DNA of 43,935 bases, taken from assembly GCA_002353555.1 (NCBI GenBank), contig DEJO01000039.1, positions 1 to 43,935 on the forward strand, in the 5' to 3' direction. This document shows positions 7,662 through 14,291 of this stretch, one piece after another; position 1 is the first letter of the stretch; each line of letters opens with the position of its first letter. Under the pieces are notes generated by a model that worked only from the letters and a program-made list of their open reading frames with translations, made no database searches and had not been told where the DNA came from. Made by a program: the position numbers and the translations under genes. The stretch is from Prevotella sp. UBA2746 (GTDB lineage Bacteria; Bacteroidota; Bacteroidia; Bacteroidales; Bacteroidaceae).

Positions 7662-8573
7662 GTGTCCGCCGCCGAAGGAACGACCTCCACCGAACGAGCT
7701 GCCACCAGAGTGACCACCGAAGGAACGGCTGCCGCCTCCGAACGAGCTGCCTCCGCCGAAGGAACGGCTCGGTGTTGAGCTGCTGCCAAAGGAACGGCTG
7801 CTGTTGCCGAAGGAACGGCTCGGCGTTGAGCTGCCACCGAAGGAACGATCGCTGCCGAAGGTGCGGCTGGAGGTAGAACCGCTGCCGAAGGTGCGGCTGC
7901 CCTCACGTGTTACGGTCTGCCGTGTAGAGCTCTCACGACCTGGAAGGGTGCGCATGTTTCCGAAGGTGCGTCCGCCGCTTCTGCTATCGCCACTTCTTCT
8001 ACCGCCCCTGTCGATGTAGGTGTAGCTGTGATGGCTGGTGCCGGTTCTGTAGCCGTGGCCTCTGAATCCGTCGCGCATACCGATGTGGCTGGTGCGTGGA
8101 CGGTGGTGTCCGAAGCTGCGTCCGTGATACCAGGAGCGTCCGCCGTTGTGGTGCCAGGCATGGCCGCCGCGGTAGGTGTACCAGAAGTGAGGACGTGAGA
8201 AATAGAAGTAGTCGCGATACGGGTAGCGGGCATAGACGGCAAAGTGCCAGTAGCCACCATCCCAGTAGAGCGGGCGATAGAAGTAGCTCGCTGCGCAGAA
8301 GGCTGTATACTGCCAGTCGAAGAGGATGTAGCTCAGGTCGAGGTTACGGCGTGTCCAGTAGTCACCGTAGAGGTCGTCACGTGTGTTGATGCTCATCAGA
8401 TAGTCGAGGTTCACCTCATAGGCAGCTTCATACTGCTGTTCGGTAAGGTTCAGCTCGTATGCCATCTTGTCGGTGAGGAACAGTGCCTGCTGGCGAGCCT
8501 GCTCATAGCTCATTGCGTTGGCTGATACTGTCAGTGCGAACAGTGCGGTCAGCATGATGATTAGCTTCTTCAT
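7593..8573 (-). CDS. Secreted protein with Ser-Arg-Ser-Phe-Gly repeat tail
   Basis: 326 residues with a signal peptide (MKKLIIMLTALFALTVSANA). Residues 22-75 form a charged helical segment (YEQARQQALFLTDKMAYELN) typical of small Bacteroidetes periplasmic proteins. Residues 80-140 are very rich in Tyr, Trp and Phe, and 140-200 in His, Arg and Gly. From about residue 215 to the end the chain is almost only Gly, Ser, Arg, Phe and Thr, with repeated R-S/T-F-G units such as SSRTFGS, PSRSFGG and GRSFGGGHSG. No catalytic motif is visible. The composition resembles intrinsically disordered, self-associating polymers, suggesting an envelope structural or matrix role; this is inference. A promoter-like pair lies at 8666-8635. 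Confidence 0.8.
   Translation of the reverse strand: MKKLIIMLTALFALTVSANAMSYEQARQQALFLTDKMAYELNLTEQQYEAAYEVNLDYLMSINTRDDLYGDYWTRRNLDLSYILFDWQYTAFCAASYFYRPLYWDGGYWHFAVYARYPYRDYFYFSRPHFWYTYRGGHAWHHNGGRSWYHGRSFGHHRPRTSHIGMRDGFRGHGYRTGTSHHSYTYIDRGGRRSGDSRSGGRTFGNMRTLPGRESSTRQTVTREGSRTFGSGSTSSRTFGSDRSFGGSSTPSRSFGNSSRSFGSSSTPSRSFGGGSSFGGGSRSFGGHSGGSSFGGGRSFGGGHSGGGFSGGGSRGGGGGSFGGRR
7600..7915 (-). repeat. Degenerate tandem repeats encoding R-[ST]-F-G units
   Basis: On the plus strand the bases CCGAAGG followed by AACG or TGCG recur at irregular spacing through this stretch. They are the reverse complement of codons for Arg-Ser/Thr-Phe-Gly. The repeat unit varies from roughly 15 to 40 bases, consistent with growth by slippage or unequal recombination inside the coding region. 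Confidence 0.7.
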
Positions 8574-8634
8574 AATCGTATATCTTTAATTGTTATTATT
8601 TTGTTATTCAACTCTTTTCTGTTCTTTCACGATG

Positions 8635-8666
8635 CAAAATTGCAAAGAAATAACTACCTTTGCAAA
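8635..8666 (-). promoter_or_regulatory. Probable promoter for the FG-repeat protein gene
   Basis: On the minus strand, TTTG at 8666-8663, a 20-base spacer and CAATTTTG at 8642-8635 resemble the Bacteroidetes promoter with one mismatch (CA for TA). A plus-strand TACCTTTG overlaps at 8655-8662 and may serve the divergent Wzi gene, so the two promoters share bases. Confidence 0.5.
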
Positions 8667-8670
8667 GGAT

Positions 8671-8701
8671 TTTCCCTAAACGGTAGGGGAATTTCCCTAA
8701 A
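8671..8701. promoter_or_regulatory. Direct repeat TTTCCCTAAA x2 with hairpin, Wzi leader
   Basis: TTTCCCTAAA occurs exactly at 8671-8680 and 8692-8701, 21 bases apart (about two helical turns). The first copy can pair with TAGGGGAA at 8684-8691 to give an 8-pair stem with an AACGG loop. The element lies just downstream of the plus-strand TACCTTTG and upstream of the divergent gene. It could be an operator or an RNA leader element for the Wzi gene; no known regulator site is recognised. Confidence 0.4.
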
Positions 8702-8792
8702 GGTTATTGAAAATTGGACGATGATGGCTATGCAATAAAAGGGCAAGGCTTCTCGTTATCAGTATATTGTATATAATAATGTACGTACGCGT

Positions 8793-10385
8793 ATGAATAA
8801 AATACTACTTGGCATAGCAGCGCTGATGGTTTCGGCGAGTGTCTCGGCACAATATGTAGAGCCGGAGAGACGGACGAGGCCTATCAATCTGTTAGACAGC
8901 TTAGGTTATAAAGTAGAAATGCAAGGTGGCATCTCTGGCGGGAGGACACCGTTGTGGTTGAATGCCAACAAGTATGGCTTGAGTTCCCTGGAGAAGACGA
9001 ACGGTTATCTGCGGGCAGGTGTCGAGCGTCCGCTCTCTGTCGACGACGGACGGAAATGGGGCATCGGCTACGGACTTGACGTGGCGGTGGCTGGCGGATA
9101 TACGAGCAAGCTGATTGTGCAGCAGGCGTACGGTGAGGTGCGTTGGCTGCATGGTGTGCTGACCGTTGGTGCCAAAGAGCAGCCGATGGAGTTGAAGAGC
9201 AACACGCTGAGTTCCGGTTCGCAGACCTTCGGAAAGAATGCCCGTCCTGTGCCACAGGTGCGTCTGGCGTTGCCCAACTACTGGACGGTGCCGTTGACGA
9301 AGGGTTGGCTCCACCTGAAAGGTCACATCGCCTACGGTAAGATGACGGATGACAACTGGCAGCACGACTTCACCAACCGGCAGTCGAAATATGCCGACAA
9401 CGTGCTCTATCACAGCAAGGCTGGCTACCTGATGATTGGTAATCCGGAACGCTATTTCCCCGTATCGCTTGAGTTGGGACTGGAGATGGCCTGTACGTTT
9501 GGTGGTACGGCGTATGTTCCCGATGGCGAGAATGGTGAAATGAGAGTCGTCAAGGGCGGCACGGGCTTCAAAGACTTCTGGAAGGCATTCCTGCCTGGTG
9601 GTGCCGAGAAGGTTGAGGAAGGTACCGCCTACCAGAATGCCGAAGGCAACCACTTGGGCAGCTGGCTGGCACGTATCAACTACGACTCCGAGTGGTGGCG
9701 CGTGAGTGCCTACATTGACAAGTTTTTTGAAGACCACTCTTCCATGCTCTTCCTCGACTATGACGGCTACGGCACTGGCGAGAACTGGAACGTCAAGGAG
9801 CGTCGCAGCTACTTCACCTATAAGTTCAAGGACTTCATGCTGGGACTGGAGGTCAAGCAGAAGTATAACAGCTGGTTTACCGGTGCCGTCTTCGAATACA
9901 TCTATTCCAAGTACCAGAGCGGTCCCATCTATCACGACCACACCCAGGGTCGTCCCGACTCGCATATCTGCGGTATAGACAACTACTACAACCATTATGT
10001 CTATACCGGCTGGCAGCACTGGGGACAGGTCATCGGCAACCCGCTCTACCGTTCACCTATCTACAACGACGACGGAACCATCGAGGTGAAGAACAACCGT
10101 TTCATGGCGTTCCACTTAGGTTTAGAAGGACAGCCTAACGAGAAGTTCGGCTATCGCGGACTCTTCTCCTATCAGGATGGCTTCGGAACCTACATGAAAC
10201 CCCTTTATGACAAGCCCTATAACTTCAGCTTCATGCTCGAAGGGAAGTACAACATCGTGGGGAGCAGGAAGAAGTGGCTCGAAGGTACCAGCATCACCGC
10301 TGCCTACGGCATGGACTTCGGCTCTGTCCTCAACGGCAGGAACTACGGTTTCCAGCTGACTATCTGCAAGAAGGGACTTTTTTAA
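8793..10385 (+). CDS. Capsule assembly Wzi-family outer-membrane protein
   Basis: 530 residues with a signal peptide (MNKILLGIAALMVSASVSA). The mature chain has the family features: a GISGGRTPLWLNANKYGLSS segment near residue 46, a series of amphipathic aromatic strands (WGIGYGLDVAVAGG, YGEVRWLHGVLTVG), KGWLHLKGHIAYG near 170, and a C-terminal strand ending G-L-F. These are typical of Cap_assemb_Wzi proteins, which form beta-barrels that help hold or assemble surface polysaccharide. The gene sits at the left flank of a large polysaccharide locus, in keeping with that job. A TACCTTTG at 8655-8662 may be its -7 element, giving a long leader of about 125 bases that contains the TTTCCCTAAA repeats. 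Substrate specificity is unknown. Confidence 0.8.
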   Translation: MNKILLGIAALMVSASVSAQYVEPERRTRPINLLDSLGYKVEMQGGISGGRTPLWLNANKYGLSSLEKTNGYLRAGVERPLSVDDGRKWGIGYGLDVAVAGGYTSKLIVQQAYGEVRWLHGVLTVGAKEQPMELKSNTLSSGSQTFGKNARPVPQVRLALPNYWTVPLTKGWLHLKGHIAYGKMTDDNWQHDFTNRQSKYADNVLYHSKAGYLMIGNPERYFPVSLELGLEMACTFGGTAYVPDGENGEMRVVKGGTGFKDFWKAFLPGGAEKVEEGTAYQNAEGNHLGSWLARINYDSEWWRVSAYIDKFFEDHSSMLFLDYDGYGTGENWNVKERRSYFTYKFKDFMLGLEVKQKYNSWFTGAVFEYIYSKYQSGPIYHDHTQGRPDSHICGIDNYYNHYVYTGWQHWGQVIGNPLYRSPIYNDDGTIEVKNNRFMAFHLGLEGQPNEKFGYRGLFSYQDGFGTYMKPLYDKPYNFSFMLEGKYNIVGSRKKWLEGTSITAAYGMDFGSVLNGRNYGFQLTICKKGLF

Positions 10386-10449
10386 TTGACAATTGATAAT
10401 TGACAATTGATAATTCACAATTCACAATTCATAATTCATAATTGATCAT
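10386..10449. repeat. AT-rich simple repeat of AATTGACA/AATTCATA units
   Basis: Directly after the Wzi stop codon there are about eight imperfect 7-9 base units of the type AATTGACA, AATTGATA, AATTCACA and AATTCATA. Similar units occur at 31280-31310. Such spacers are common in Bacteroidales and may be remnants of a mobile or slippage-prone element. No coding or terminator function is evident. Confidence 0.75.
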
Positions 10450-10454
10450 TCATA

Positions 10455-10469
10455 ACCGGCGAAGCCGGT
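10455..10469 (+). other. Short GC-rich hairpin ahead of the small lipoprotein gene
   Basis: ACCGGC, loop GAA, GCCGGT forms a perfect 6-pair stem ending 22 bases before ATG 10492. There is no T-run after it, so it is unlikely to be an intrinsic terminator. It may stabilise the 5' end of the message. Confidence 0.45.
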
Positions 10470-10491
10470 AACATTAAATACTAAACCGTTG

Positions 10492-10935
10492 ATGAAAAGA
10501 AGTATATTTTCCATAATCCTGTTGGCAGGCATGCTGATGACGCTCTCGTCGTGTTCGTGGTTTCATGGTGACAACAGCGGAAAGTTGGGAGGCTATTGGC
10601 ACCTGACGCGCATTGACACCTTGGAGACGGGTGGGTATGAGGATATGCCTCAGACACCTATCTTCTATTCCGTACAGGGTGAGATTCTTGAGGTAAGGAA
10701 CGTTGATGCCAACCTGCTCTATATCTTCCGTTATAAGCATGTGGGCAACACGTTGTCGCTCTTTGATGCACGCCGTAGCTGGCGTGAGCAGGGCGACCCT
10801 GTTGTGGAGGACGTTGAAGAGCTGCGGCCTTTCGGCATCAACAAGTTAGAGGAGTCGTTTGTCATTGAGACGCTCGACGGCAACCACATGGTGTTGCGGT
10901 CGGGCATGCTGAAGCTGTACTTCGATAAGTTTTAA
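10492..10935 (+). CDS. Small lipocalin-like lipoprotein
   Basis: 147 residues. I chose ATG 10492 over the in-frame TTG just before it. The N-terminus is a lipoprotein signal ending L-S-S-C at about residue 21. The mature domain opens with GGYWHLTRID, the strand-and-Trp start typical of Bacteroidetes lipocalin-like domains (DUF4847/DUF5004-like). It then shows alternating strands (FYSVQGEILEV, LYIFRYKHVGNTLSLFD, SFVIETLDGNHMVLRS, LKLYF), consistent with a small beta-barrel. It is probably attached to the outer membrane, facing the periplasm or the surface. It converges on the sugar transferase gene with six bases between them. The ligand and function are unknown. Confidence 0.7.
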   Translation: MKRSIFSIILLAGMLMTLSSCSWFHGDNSGKLGGYWHLTRIDTLETGGYEDMPQTPIFYSVQGEILEVRNVDANLLYIFRYKHVGNTLSLFDARRSWREQGDPVVEDVEELRPFGINKLEESFVIETLDGNHMVLRSGMLKLYFDKF

Positions 10936-10941
10936 GGGGGG

Positions 10942-11571
10942 TCAGAACTTTTTCCCAATGGCGATGCTCAGGAAGGTGTTGAAGAGAATCTTGGTGTCGA
11001 ACCACCAGGAACGGTGTTCCAAGTAGTATAAGTCGAGCTCCAGACGTTTCAACATCTTCTCCATCGTGTCCGTATATCCGTTATATAAGGTGGCATACGA
11101 CGTTACGCCGGGACGAATCTGGTAGAGGCAGGCGTAGCGCGGGTCGTGCTCCATGATCTGGTCGATGTAGAACTTGCGTTCAGGTCGCGGTCCTACGAAT
11201 GCCATGTCGCCCTTGAAGACGTTCCATAGCTGCGGCAGCTCATCGAGATGATGGTCACGCAGGAACTTGCCTACCTTCGTCATGCGCTCTTCATTTTCGT
11301 GCATCACGACGGTAGGTCCGTCTTTCTCTGCATCCATGTTCATGCTGCGAAACTTGTAGATGTAGAAAGGTTTCCCGTAGAGTCCTATCCTTTCCTGTTT
11401 GTAGATAGCCGGTCCGCCGTCTTCCCGTTTCACGGCAATGTAGCAGATGAGCATCAGGGGGGAGAACACAACCAGAGAGAAGGCGGCAATCATCAGGTCG
11501 AATATCCGCTTGGAGTAGCGTTCTATCCTGTTCATGCCGTCGTGGATATATGGTGTAGCTTCACTCGCCAT
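10942..11571 (-). CDS. Initiating sugar-phosphate transferase (polyprenyl-phosphate)
   Basis: 209 residues. One reentrant hydrophobic helix is seen at residues 26-46 (MIAAFSLVVFSPLMLICYIAV), then K-R-E-D-G-G-P with the YKQERIG segment, the YKFRSM motif at 72-77, the catalytic Asp-Glu pair at 110-111 (DELPQLWN) and GPRP at 127-130. These define the small monotopic phosphoglycosyl transferases (bacterial sugar transferase domain, PglC/WcaJ C-terminal type). They move a sugar phosphate from a nucleotide sugar to undecaprenyl phosphate at the inner membrane, the first step of a surface glycan. There is no WbaP-type N-terminal membrane domain. A start at Met 13 is possible. It probably initiates the glycan made by the genes to its right, though it is separated from them by two gene remnants. 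Confidence 0.9.
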   Translation of the reverse strand: MASEATPYIHDGMNRIERYSKRIFDLMIAAFSLVVFSPLMLICYIAVKREDGGPAIYKQERIGLYGKPFYIYKFRSMNMDAEKDGPTVVMHENEERMTKVGKFLRDHHLDELPQLWNVFKGDMAFVGPRPERKFYIDQIMEHDPRYACLYQIRPGVTSYATLYNGYTDTMEKMLKRLELDLYYLEHRSWWFDTKILFNTFLSIAIGKKF

Positions 11572-11650
11572 TCTTTACTTTTTTCTGATAAAGATAACGT
11601 GTAGGCGTGCATGTTATTGTATAGCCAGGTCGTTTTTTTGCCTTTTTCTG

Positions 11651-12184
11651 CTATATTCTCAGCATCACCCAGTACAGGGTGCCCTTGTGTGAGCGTCGGC
11701 TCTTGAACTTATACTCCGGGCGGTTCAGGTAGTTGCCTATTTTATGGAAGGAGCCGGGGTCTTCCTGATAGCCTTTGAAGTGCTTGCGGAGCAGGGCGGA
11801 GAGTTCCTGCAGCGAGAGCCAGGTGCCTTCCTCGCCGTCTTTGGGTCGCTGGACGATGCTCATGAGCATCTCGCCCAGGCCGTTGAGCCGTTGGTATTGC
11901 AGGTTGTGCTCCATGAGCTGTCGCTCCTCCTCCTTGGTGAGCCAGTAGCGTTCGCCTTGGGTGATCTCCTCCTTCAGCTGTGCATAGAGCTGGTCGTGGT
12001 AGACGGGTGCCTCGAAGTCGATGTCGCCGTCGATGGCTACGCAGATGAAGCGGCGTGAGCCCGTGGGGTCGACGAGTGGGGTGGGGTCGTTGGTCGTTCC
12101 GATGAACGAGGCGTATCGTCGGTTGACGGTATACGCCTTGCCGTAGGGCGGGCGGTAGCGCAGGTCGGCGTCGATGAGGTCTAT
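11651..12184 (-). pseudogene. C-terminal remnant of a VapE/DUF3874-type protein
   Basis: The minus-strand reading from about 12184 to the stop at 11651 gives about 177 residues without an N-terminus. It contains PYGKAYTVNRRYASFIGTTN and DPTGSRRFICVAI, the end of the virulence-associated E (primase-helicase-like) ATPase domain. Next is an ITQGERYWLTKEEERQLMEHN linker and a winged-helix-like tail (LLRKHFKGYQEDPGSFHKIGNYL) like DUF3874. The Walker A region and everything before it are missing, so it cannot be active. Upstream bases continue directly into the oppositely oriented Rpn fragment, so the break is a rearrangement junction at about 12170-12190. The parent proteins are usually carried by mobile elements in Bacteroidales. 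Confidence 0.65.
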
Positions 12185-12595
12185 CAGCTCTATCCGGAGT
12201 ACTATATCCTGAAGGTCAACGACTTCAACCACTGGTCGAAGGTGCCCCTGGAGCAGTGGATATACTTCCTCTCGACCAGTGAGATACCCGAAGATGCCGA
12301 TGCACCGGGCTTGCAAGAGGCACGCGAGAAACTCAAACTCTCAACGATGAGCCGCGAAGAGCAGGCTGCCTACCACCGCTACCTTGACGACCGTGTCATC
12401 TTGGCTGACCAGATATATACCGCCCGTGGCGAGGGAAAACTGGAAGGTCGCGCGGAAGGCCGGGAAGAAGGTCGTGCAGAAGGTAAGAATGAAGCCATGC
12501 GTACGATTGCCGCAGCCATGAAGCAGGCTGGTGAAACCATGGAAAAGATAGCTGCCTACACCCACCTCTCACCAGACGAGATAGCAGAATTGTAA
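12176..12595 (+). pseudogene. C-terminal remnant of Rpn/PD-(D/E)XK nuclease-family transposase
   Basis: Open plus-strand reading with no proper start. From 12182 it reads YQLYPEYYILKVNDFN, then LEQWIYFLSTSEIP, a charged stretch GLQEAREKLKLS, and EEQAAYHRYLDDR. The end is an Arg/Glu/Gly-rich coiled region (GKLEGRAEGREEGRAEG) followed by MKQAGETMEKIAAYTHLSPDEI. This is the usual C-terminal half of Bacteroidales Rpn-type recombination-promoting nucleases. The N-terminal PD-(D/E)XK catalytic part is absent because the sequence upstream is the antisense of the VapE remnant. A GTG at 12242 could in principle start a 117-residue product. A terminator-like hairpin follows at 12637-12677. Confidence 0.65.
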
Positions 12596-12636
12596 CGTTT
12601 TGGAATATGTTGAAACAAGGCGTTGCAGAGAATTCA

Positions 12637-12677
12637 GCCCTTTAGTTTCGGGAAGAGACGAAAGGGCAAATCTTATT
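12637..12677 (+). terminator. Rho-independent terminator-like hairpin
   Basis: GCCCTTT at 12637-12643 pairs with AAAGGGC at 12661-12667, with a 17-base loop that can pair partly (TTCG with CGAA). AAATCTTATTTTT follows. It would end transcription of the Rpn remnant. Confidence 0.5.
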
Positions 12678-12738
12678 TTTAAGCCTAAATGCAATAATCT
12701 GCGGGATATTGCGTTTCTTCTTATAAAGAACAAACAAC

Positions 12739-13491
12739 GTGAAAGTCTCTATAATAACTGCCACATATAACAGCAGCGCCACCATTGGCGACACTATTCA
12801 GTCTGTATTGAATCAGACATACAAGGGTATTGAATACATCATCGTAGATGGTTCTTCTTCAGACAGCACATTGGAAGTGGTTCGTCAATACGAACCACTG
12901 TTTGAAGGAAGGATGAAATGGATATCTGAGAAGGATGGCGGACTATATGATGCCATGAACAAAGGCATAAAGATGGCTACGGGAGACGTGATCGGACTTT
13001 TGAACTCAGACGACTTTTTCACCAGTAACGATGTGATAGAAAAGGCGGTGGCAGCCTTCGACGACTCCACGGATGCTGTCTATGGTGACGTACATTACAT
13101 ACATGATGGCGTAAAGGAGAAGTGTGTGCGCTACTATTCATCCAAGAAATTCTGCCCATCCCGCCTTCGCTATGGCTTCATGCCTGCTCACCCGTCGTTC
13201 TATTGCCGTCGTGAAGTGTATGAGCGTGCAGGACTGTATAAGACGGACTATGCCATAGGTTCGGACTATGAGATGATGGTTCGCCTGTTTTGTGTGCACA
13301 AGATCAAAGCCAGATACCTGCCGATGGATTTCGTGACGATGCGGACAGGCGGTCTGAGCAATCGGGATTTCCGCAGCCGATTGCAGTTAATTCAGGATGA
13401 TGTGCGCGGTTGTCGCGAGAATGGAGTCTATACGAATGCGCTGATGATCAGTTCAAAGTTCCTGTTTAAGATTTTTGAACTAAGGATTTAA
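12739..13491 (+). CDS. Family 2 glycosyltransferase
   Basis: 250 residues starting at GTG 12739; the family N-terminus VSIITATYNSS begins at once after it, so the start is well placed. VDGSSSDST near residue 36, EKDGGLYDAMNKGI at about 64-77 and LLNSDDFF at about 87-94 (the metal-binding D-x-D equivalent) are GT-A fold signatures of GT2 enzymes. GSDYEMMVRL near residue 175 supplies the usual catalytic-base region. It is cytoplasmic, adds a sugar from a nucleotide donor to the lipid-linked repeat unit, and has no membrane helices. It is alone on the plus strand here, and its last 26 bases overlap the end of the next, opposite-strand glycosyltransferase gene. Donor and acceptor cannot be inferred. 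Confidence 0.9.
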   Translation: MKVSIITATYNSSATIGDTIQSVLNQTYKGIEYIIVDGSSSDSTLEVVRQYEPLFEGRMKWISEKDGGLYDAMNKGIKMATGDVIGLLNSDDFFTSNDVIEKAVAAFDDSTDAVYGDVHYIHDGVKEKCVRYYSSKKFCPSRLRYGFMPAHPSFYCRREVYERAGLYKTDYAIGSDYEMMVRLFCVHKIKARYLPMDFVTMRTGGLSNRDFRSRLQLIQDDVRGCRENGVYTNALMISSKFLFKIFELRI

Positions 13492-14197
13492 GTAGCCCTC
13501 TTTTCAGAAGCCACCATATCAAGTATATCCTATAGTTGATTTTGAAGAAGAAGGTTGTCCTGTCTTCAACACCTCCGGAAGAAGTGTTCCCTTTGTGCCT
13601 GCGATAAGAAATTAGTTTGTCGTCGATAACCTTTGCTTTGAAAAAAGACATGCCAACGATGCACAACCAATTGTCGTGAGTGCAATAGGAATGATTCTTT
13701 GGGAAAGGTAGCGCTTTGTCTAAAATCTTCTTGTTAAAAGCGGTGCAACATCCTAAGTAAGAATAGCGTATCAGATTGTTTATCAACCCTTGGCGAGATT
13801 TGCGAAGACTGAAGAACGAGTCCTTGATGACATTCTTACCCGTGTGGTCGACAACCTTGGCATCGGAAATGACCAAGTCGTATTTCTGTAGGCAGCCCAC
13901 CATCTTTTTCACCTTATCTTCTCGCCAGATGTCATCTTGGTCACAGATAAAAATGTAATCGCCTTTAGCATGTCGGAGCGCATTTTCAAAATTTGGAGTG
14001 TATCCGTGCTCTCCTTCGTTAGTATATATATGTATAATGGGGGACTGAAAAGACCGAATGACTCCAATGGTGTCATCGGTAGAACCATCGTCAGAAATGA
14101 TAATCTCATCTTCTGGCGAAATCTGTTTCAGAATTGATTCTAATTGCTCCTTTATGTATAGCTGGCCATTGAAAGTGGCCATGCAGACTGAAATCAT
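13466..14197 (-). CDS. Family 2 glycosyltransferase (rhamnosyltransferase-like)
   Basis: 243 residues. MISVCMATFNGQLYIKEQLESIL at the N-terminus, ISDDGSTDDT near residue 34 and FICDQDDIW near 83 (D-x-D) are characteristic of GT2 enzymes of the rhamnosyltransferase-like subgroup, in which CDQDD-x-W is typical. The region HDNWLCIVG near 174 matches the catalytic-base segment. The C-terminus (INYRIYLIWWLLKRGLLKSL) is basic and hydrophobic and may lie against the membrane. It has its own promoter at 14279-14249, so it is not simply read through from the heptose genes. Its 3' end overlaps the preceding plus-strand gene by 26 bases. Confidence 0.88.
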   Translation of the reverse strand: MISVCMATFNGQLYIKEQLESILKQISPEDEIIISDDGSTDDTIGVIRSFQSPIIHIYTNEGEHGYTPNFENALRHAKGDYIFICDQDDIWREDKVKKMVGCLQKYDLVISDAKVVDHTGKNVIKDSFFSLRKSRQGLINNLIRYSYLGCCTAFNKKILDKALPFPKNHSYCTHDNWLCIVGMSFFKAKVIDDKLISYRRHKGNTSSGGVEDRTTFFFKINYRIYLIWWLLKRGLLKSLVQKS

Positions 14198-14248
14198 GCA
14201 GTTCCTTTTTGGCTTTTAGGCAGTTAGGCTTTTTTGAAAATGTGGGTG

Positions 14249-14279
14249 CAAAGGTACAAAAAAAAAAGAAGACAGCAAG
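14249..14279 (-). promoter_or_regulatory. Promoter for the 13466-14197 glycosyltransferase
   Basis: On the minus strand, CTTG at 14279-14276, a 19-base spacer and TACCTTTG at 14256-14249. The -7 box is a full consensus match; the -33 box has one mismatch. The start of transcription should be near 14242, about 45 bases before the ATG. Confidence 0.65.
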
Positions 14280-14291
14280 AAAAGATTCATC

